A stretch of 64,000 bases of DNA from Copromyces sp. CBS 386.78. Lineage: Eukaryota; Ascomycota; Sordariomycetes; Sordariales; Sordariaceae. The DNA lies in contig MU839163.1 in NCBI GenBank assembly GCA_030685235.1, forward strand, positions 141,156-205,155, read 5' to 3'. The notes beneath the pieces were generated by a model, which saw only the letters and a list, made by a program, of their open reading frames with translations, ran no database searches and had not been told where the DNA came from. Within the stretch, counting starts at the first letter, position 1; the number at the start of each line of letters is the position of its first letter. The position numbers and the translations under genes are program-made. Of the stretch, positions 57,828-64,000 are shown in pieces.

Positions 57828-59763
57828 ACTCGTCCTCTTGAGGATGAAGTTTCTGTCTCTTTTGCGCCTTGCTATCTTCTCATGATGTCTTTGATCATTT
57901 CTTCACCACCACTTGCGGCGTGACGGGTTTACTCGAAAGGCGTTTGGGGAATCATATTGCTTGGGAACACTATCAACATAAGGGGGGGCGGGGGTTCATT
58001 GGTCTACTACTCAACGCGTTTTGCTCTTTTTCACAACATCGCCACAGCGCGCGGGGGGTAGCTTCTTGTTTCTGGCTTTCATGTATCTTGGATTCACACA
58101 TCACTCATCGGGATTTGAGGAGGTTGGATCGTTTGTGCTGAAACACAACGGAGGGTAGAGAGAGGCCGGCTGGTTTGGACTACACACCTATTGGATGATT
58201 GGGAAATGGGAAACGGGCGACCGGCGGCTTCGAGGGTGTCAAAGAAGCGAAGGACATACACACCAAAAGCCTTTTTTGAATACTGCATTGCATATATAAT
58301 CCGCCTTGGAACGATACCACTTTTTCATTTCTTCAAATATCTTGAGCAAGTGCTTTGCCCTTCTGATCTTGTCATGGTTACCTGGGCGGATTTTGCAGTG
58401 TAGTGCTGAAAAGTGCGAGGATTCGGTTCGCGATAAATACGAAGTTTAGAGCGAAGGACCTTGAAGCAGTAATCTAGCGGTCTAGTAGGAGTCCAGACCG
58501 ATAGCTTCCATTGTATCTACTATACCACCAAGGGGAATATGGGATACCCTTTTGCTACAGCCGAATTTTCGAATCCCTTTTGATGTCATTGCAACAATTT
58601 TGGCAACTTTTGTGGGGTGCGGTGAAACGATTGCAAAAAAGAAGAGTTGGCTGGAACGGGCACAATGGGGTCAGGCTGGCGCCGCGCTTCGTTGTGGGCA
58701 TCGCTCCAGTCTTCGCTCCCCTGTTCAAGGTTTGTTTTGTTTACAAATTTGATGCCCCGACTTTTTGTGCCGGCAAATGACAACGAAACACAGCCACCAA
58801 ATAAAACATTCAAGATAGGATGATTGACGGAATTGTAACACAAGGAAGTTAAGCATTGTGTTGACCAAAGAGTATTCCCATCCCATGTCATAGGCTTCTC
58901 CTATCAAAGGGAGGATGATAAGACAACCGAGGACAGTCTCTTTACCCTCATCTCAAGACACAAAAAAGAAGGAATGTCGGGTAGGCTGCATTGGAGACTA
59001 CGAATAGAAAAGTCCATAAGATAACCGTTATCCAAACTGCGCCTCCCGCATGCGGCGAAAAGAATCCGCTCGACTCCGTCGGATGGACAATGGCAAACTA
59101 ACTGTCGGGGTTCGAGGCAAAGAGAAGGTGAAGAAGGGTTCACCGTTAGTCCGTTACACCTTGACCGTTGGCCCGTGCGCAAAAGCTTTTACCGTAGCTT
59201 ACAGGTATGTACAGGGCTACAGAGCAGAGTGGAGACGGAGCTTACCTTGTACGTAGCTACCTAGGTGATAAGAGCCGTGATCTGAGTGGCTGATTGTAAG
59301 AGTTTCAAAGGTTTGAGTTTCAAAACAATGATCATCACCTCACTGTAGACGGGAACCAACCATTTTGATTGGGAGCTTCGGGGAGGAATAGAGAGGGAGA
59401 GCTCTGGAACCAATCGTTACCTAGCTTTGCCCTGAGCTGTGAGGGAAGCTACTCGTAAGGTACCGTGGCTACCTAGCTAAATAAGGCCAGTCGGAAGGCG
59501 GGGCGTCTTGGAGGGAAATGGTGAGACAGAGACACAATTTGCAAACTGACGGGAACTGGATGACCAAGAGAGATTGGGGGAGAAATGACGAATTGTTAGT
59601 TCCACGCATTCCATTGTTGTTGTTGTCATTCTGCCGGACCCCACCGGTTACCTTCCTCGGCTTTGCGTGCAGCTGTGCCTTGCAAGCACGGTGTCAGTCC
59701 CCACTTTTGCATCTGGCCGCCAGATACACACACATGCATCAATATCGACTTTCCAAATCGTAA
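57828..59763. other. Intergenic between histone H1 and the RIP island
   Basis: About 1.9 kb of mixed-composition sequence with the H1 3' UTR at its left. No gene is supported. The change to AT-rich sequence is sharp at about 59760. Confidence 0.55.
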
Positions 59764-60452
59764 AGATTAATAACTTCGTCGTTTTATACTCGATTTGCAC
59801 TCAAATTTAACCGTTTCGACCGGAAATTAAAGCTATATCGACGTACAACAATTACAACTATAACGTACTATACAAATAGCTAGCAACAATAAACTATCTA
59901 CGTAATACTAATCGCTGGCGAATATCTACGTAAAATTACGTAAACTATTAATATTAGCAAACGATAAATCTAACGCTTAAAAAAGAATTATAATACAATT
60001 AGTAGGCTATATCTAAAGCCTCGTACTCCCTTTAATTCTATTATACTAGCGCCCTAAGCCATAGAAGTTAATATAAGTATATACGTATAATAACTTCGAA
60101 TCGTATTTAACTTACTAATATACAGGAAATTCTCAAACTCCTTTAATATAAACCCGACTTTTATTTCAATAAAATATAATACTTTCTCACTAACGAATTA
60201 AATATATACGTATCAACAACAATTATATTAAAATATTTAAAAACTTCGAAATAGAAGAATAAGAGGATAGCCTACAAAATTTCCCAACGTAGCAATCTAC
60301 TAAAACTCGACTAGTTACGGAAGGTTTCGAAGTTCTTAATAAAAATATACGTATTTTATAATAAATTTAAAATCAATAAAAAGAATAGCATTCATCGTAT
60401 AGAATAGGCGTTAAAAAGTATATCTCTATAGTTAAATAGCGCCCTAATTAAA

Positions 60453-60840
60453 GGTAAGCAGTTCTATCTATTGCCAACATTAACTATAAATAGCCTTATC
60501 GACGTATTATATTATAAGGGAGCAATTAATATAATTAAATTTATTATATAATTCGAAGAAGAAGTGCTCCCTAAAATAAATCCTTTTCCTAACCGCTACA
60601 ATATTCTAATAATAAATAACGCATTATAGTATAAAAATCCTTCTATCAAAGTCGCCTATAATAATAAAAGTATCCTACTCTAATTCTTACTACTATACTC
60701 CCCTAATTTCAACCCTATCAAAACGTACTTCAACAACGTAAAAGCATATATAAAGCGGTAGTACTAGTACGCTAGCAATAATCGACTAAGGGAAAAGGAG
60801 TTCAAAACCTTCCTTAAAGGGGTAGCGCGGGAAGTAGGGT
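60453..60840 (+). pseudogene. Ruined DDE-type transposase (DDE_3, Tc1/mariner-IS630-like)
   Basis: One frame from 60453 keeps the order of conserved blocks of the DDE_3 endonuclease domain. FYLLPTLTINSLIDVLYYKG matches the usual LPALT-DGYI-----Y-G block. FEEEVLPKINPFPNRYNI matches the VLP---P-PGPRS- block. ILIINNA stands where functional copies have VMDNA, and LYSPNFNPIK where they have YSPDFNPIE. In-frame TAA/TAG codons interrupt it (for example after FII and after INNAL). The second Asp is Asn (60615) and the Glu is Lys (60720), so it cannot be active. The relic probably extends beyond both ends, but terminal repeats were not found. Confidence 0.75.
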
Positions 60841-61639
60841 AACGAATTAATACTATACGAAAGTACTATCGCCAAGCATACATACTCTCTAACGAACTCA
60901 ACGAAACCAACGAAATAAAGGATTACAATACGCTATATAGGGATCAATTACACGAATTAAAAATAACAGGCACAATAATATAGGATATTAATTTATATAA
61001 TAGATATAGCGAAATAAACATTATCGAAATTAGAGGTAGTTCGTAACTAAAAACGAATATAAATATAAGAAAATACCGTAAATATATAAAAAAAATAATA
61101 ATAATAAAAAAAACCCCTAAAATACTAGAAATACTAAAAATACTATAAATCCTTCAAACAATATTATTATATATAATAATTCCTCTATATATAATCCTCC
61201 TCTTTAGAATTCGCCTCCCCTCGTATATATAATCCCCCTCTTAAAACTCGTTATCCTCGTCGTCGTCGTCGTTATTAATAGAGATAGACTCTACTTCGCT
61301 AGCGGTAGGGTCGTTATTTATACGCAAACCATCGTCGGGGTTAGTCTCCTCGTCTACATAATCTTAAATAAAACTATTATAAATACAATCGTTAAAAATA
61401 GGAAGATTGCAGTCGGGTACGAGGTTTATATCCTAGAGGGAATTTAGAAATATAATTATTAATAATATAAATAATTAGTAATATACGCGACGGCAATAAA
61501 CGAACACTTACTTTACAGCTATAATAACTCTATAGGGTTAACAATCTAGGGGAGTATCTACTACGGTTACAATATTAGAGCATTACGCGGCAGTGCTAGA
61601 ATATTACGCAGCAATAATAATAACGACCGCTAAATATAA

Positions 61640-63810
61640 TCGCGCTCGAAGTAAAAATAATCCTTAATAGCCTTCTTAATTATAACGTAAATATTTTTAT
61701 TAACTCTATAGGCGAAATACTATAAAGGTAGTAGGTTTCGTACATTATAAAATAATAACCTCCCGGATATAAAGGAATTTTTAAAGCTATATAACGCCTC
61801 TCTCAACGTATTATTTTTATTAGTTCTCAACGCGAATTTGAAAATTAACTACTTTATAAAATTAGTAATACGGGCATTAAATAATTAATCTAGCGGTAAT
61901 AAGGGTAGAGGGGAGGAAGGTTAAGGGTTATCGCTAATACGAAAAATAGAAGCAATTTTAATACTAGTACTAATATTATTAGGCAATATAAGTAAAGTAA
62001 GTAATATAAGTTCTAACAATCCTATTATACTTATACCTATACCCCTATACTCGTTAAACGCGGGTATAGGAGGTAGGGTAAGGAGTGTTCTAATACTATT
62101 ATTATTACCATTAATTCTATACGCATTACTATTAATTTAATAACTATTCTAAAAATTAAAATTGAAAACTTAAAACACGGATATAAAACCCCTCATACCG
62201 CTACTACGTTTCGTGCCCAGGATAGCGTATAGTACGAACGGCTAAAACTACTAGTTATTTAATTATTTAAATATTAGCGCGCCGGCGAAAAAGATAAATA
62301 GCTATTAAAACGAATTAAACTACTATAAAATTATTTCGGGTAGAAGTTAGTTAACCGTAGTCCGCTTAATAATAATAGCGCTAGCCTAAATAACGAAATC
62401 CTTTACTATTAAGGTAAAATAGTACTTTTAATTAGGAAAGATATAATACTAGTAATATTCTTACCCTTTACAATAATTTTTATATTCGCGAGCGAAACTA
62501 CACCCCTATACTTTAATTAGCTTATTATATAATAGATTAACGGATTCCCTACTCTTTTTCTATATTTTATATTCGTAATTGTACCTATTTTTAAACTTAT
62601 ATAATATTAAATTCATTATAGATTTATAATCGGTACCAATTATTATTAAGTGTTTAGAAATACTAACGGGCGCGGTAATAAACGCGGCGGCAAGTATAGA
62701 GGGCTGGCGAAACAGCTAGTAAGAAGGTTAATAATAGTAAAAAGGCGGGCGAAGGGAATTATACTATAATTAAAATTGTAATACTAATTATAAAATACTG
62801 TAATTAACTAATTATTCTATAAAAGAAGCGATTCGTAATAGGGTAGGCATACTAAATATAAAAGGAGAACTATTTTACTACTAAAATCTATTAATAACGT
62901 AAAAGTAAACTATAATTATAAAAAAATATTATTTAATTAGTTGCCCTACGAAATTAATCATTACTTTCGAAATATTATTACTATTAAACAACGTAATTAA
63001 ATCGTTTCTCTTAAAGATAACGCAGTTTTAAAAGAGTATTATACTTTTCCTATTCGTTTTCTATATACTAACCGCCCAATCCGTATACTATATAATAATA
63101 TAAGGATCTATATTAATAATATTATACTCGCTGCAAATAGCTTCTATAAAGTTATTCTCAATACATTGCAATTTAATTAAGAGCCTAATACCAAGGTTGT
63201 AATCGTTTAGATAGACTTCGCTAAAGTCATCCTTCTCAATAAGTACACGGTCGTTTGAAACGAGAGTAAGCAATTTACTGGGCTTTATAGGGAGGTCGTT
63301 AAAATTCCTATCTACTAATTATATACCGTTATATATAAGTAAAATATTAAGATAGTCGGGGACCCGGGGCGCCGGGGGCGGTACTAGTACTACCTTCGAT
63401 TTGCGCAATTTTCTAGCGGGCGCTGTATAAATACGAAGCGCTACCTCAACGATCTCAACCTCACTTTATAATACTTGTAATACCTAGGATAGAAGCGGAT
63501 ACTTATCCCCCCTACTATTACTTATAGTTGTCGCACAGCGGGATCTATTTTTATCTTCGATAGGGGTTTTATAACGGGGAGGTGACGGCGGCTATTTTTT
63601 AGTCCGGGGGCGCGCCGGAACGCAAAGAGCTCGAATACGAACGGGAGTAACGGCGGGAGTAACGGCGGGAGTAACGGCGGGAATTCGAGAGGATAAGGCA
63701 ATTACTAAAAGAGCAGACGAAGTCGAAATAGCTAGAGAGGCAATAGTAATAGGCGGTCGGATTATAATTGTTGGAGGATATCGATCGACGAGGGGTGTGA
63801 ATAGCTTCAA
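61640..63810 (-). pseudogene. Ruined reading frame of unknown family (RIP relic)
   Basis: On the minus strand one frame stays mostly readable from 63810 to about 62940 and again, in the same frame, from 61860 to about 61640. The stops I met in the first block are TAA or TAG, as RIP makes from CAA, CAG or TGA. The first block opens with a Pro/Arg-rich piece with PAVT repeats, then VALRIYTARRKLRKSKVVLV, then SKLLTLVSNDRVLIEKDDF and LGIRLLIKLQCIENNF. The second contains FALRTNKNNTLREALYSFKN and SFISGRLLFYNVRNLLPL. Between them, near 62405-62505, a Cys/Tyr-rich piece (SFAREYKNYCKG) may be a decayed zinc-binding cluster. I do not recognise the family. It could be a transposon protein or a duplicated host gene. 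Confidence 0.5.
63643..63678 (+). repeat. 12-bp tandem repeat, three units
   Basis: GGGAGTAACGGC occurs three times exactly, with a partial fourth. On the minus strand it codes the PAVT repeats of the ruined frame. Confidence 0.95.
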
Positions 63811-63972
63811 AAGGTTGATACGGTTGTATAGAGCTGTTCAAAACGAGTAAAACGATATTTGGTTTGGGTAGATAGGTTTTATATTGGTAAAGATATCAAG
63901 AAGTATCTGATGAGCTATAGAAAACCTTTTCTTTCCTCGAAGGGGACCACCCTTCTTATAGATTTCTGGGCC

Positions 63973-63999
63973 AACCGTTTGTCCTATGAACAAACGGTT
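63973..63999. repeat. Inverted repeat, 9-bp arms, at the right window edge
   Basis: AACCGTTTG and CAAACGGTT are separated by nine bases. An AACCGTTT also occurs at 59809-59816 near the left edge of the AT-rich block. Confidence 0.8.
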
Positions 64000-64000
64000 T

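Larger units (their letters stand above)
59764..64000. mobile_element. AT-rich RIP-mutated repeat island with transposon relics
   Basis: Base composition changes abruptly. By hand count, 60001-60120 has about 26 TpA and a single CpA or TpG, while CpG, CpC and CpT persist. That is the pattern left by RIP, which turns CpA into TpA on both strands of duplicated DNA in Neurospora and relatives. There is no long intact frame for more than 3 kb. Two ruined coding regions can still be traced, a DDE transposase (+) and an unrecognised protein (-). The last 150 bases look less mutated, so a boundary may lie near 63850. Such islands are normally methylated heterochromatin. Confidence 0.85.

Noticed and set aside
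18617..59763. Dispersed 5S rRNA gene, as common in Neurospora
   Set aside because: I looked for the characteristic ends and internal boxes by eye on both strands and found none.
1..64000. CRISPR arrays, operons or prokaryotic elements
   Set aside because: No regularly spaced direct repeats; introns and gene families show a fungal nuclear genome.

Overview
The window looks like a euchromatic stretch of a filamentous ascomycete of the Sordariales, most likely Neurospora or a close relative. The signs are: short introns with GTATGT/GTAAGT-type donors and GCTAAC/CTGAC branch sites; strong C-ending codon bias in the genes; long gene-poor spacers rich in TAGG-type simple repeats; single-copy genes of fungal families (FKS glucan synthase, Gti1/Pac2 regulator, linker histone H1); and a terminal AT-rich block with the pattern left by repeat-induced point mutation (RIP). 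From memory and unchecked, the N. crassa glucan synthase and histone H1 genes have closely spaced locus numbers, which fits this order of genes. The species cannot be fixed from the sequence alone.

Layout. 1-18.6 kb is gene-dense: the 3' four fifths of the FKS 1,3-beta-glucan synthase gene (+), LCB1 serine palmitoyltransferase subunit (+), a secreted GH17 glucanase (+), CFT2/CPSF100 mRNA 3'-end factor (-), and SEC24 COPII coat subunit (+), the last two diverging from a shared 0.9 kb spacer. 18.6-26.6 kb is a gene-poor spacer. 26.6-32.6 kb holds a divergent pair: a microbial-type poly(ADP-ribose) glycohydrolase (-) and a probable mitochondrial asparaginyl-tRNA synthetase (+). 32.6-46.9 kb is a second, 14.3 kb spacer with no supportable gene; it contains a 10-N assembly gap flanked by long homopolymers. 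A Pac2-type WOPR regulator follows (46.9-48.7 kb), then tRNA-Ala(AGC) with a 12-nt intron, tRNA-Lys(CTT), and the five-exon histone H1 gene. From about 59.76 kb to the end the sequence becomes TpA-rich, CpA/TpG-poor and full of stops. This RIP island holds a ruined DDE transposase (+) and a second, unrecognised ruined reading frame (-).

Functionally the intact genes are mostly housekeeping: cell wall (FKS makes 1,3-beta-glucan, the GH17 protein probably remodels it), sphingolipid synthesis (LCB1), secretion (SEC24), mRNA processing (CFT2), translation (AsnRS, two tRNAs), ADP-ribose turnover (PARG) and chromatin (H1), plus one developmental regulator (Pac2). They are not an operon or gene cluster. 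I found no clearly new intact system. The items most worth a second look are the unrecognised RIP-ruined frame at 61.6-63.8 kb, the altered PARG catalytic loop, the Tyr at FKS hot spot 1, and the 14 kb gene desert.
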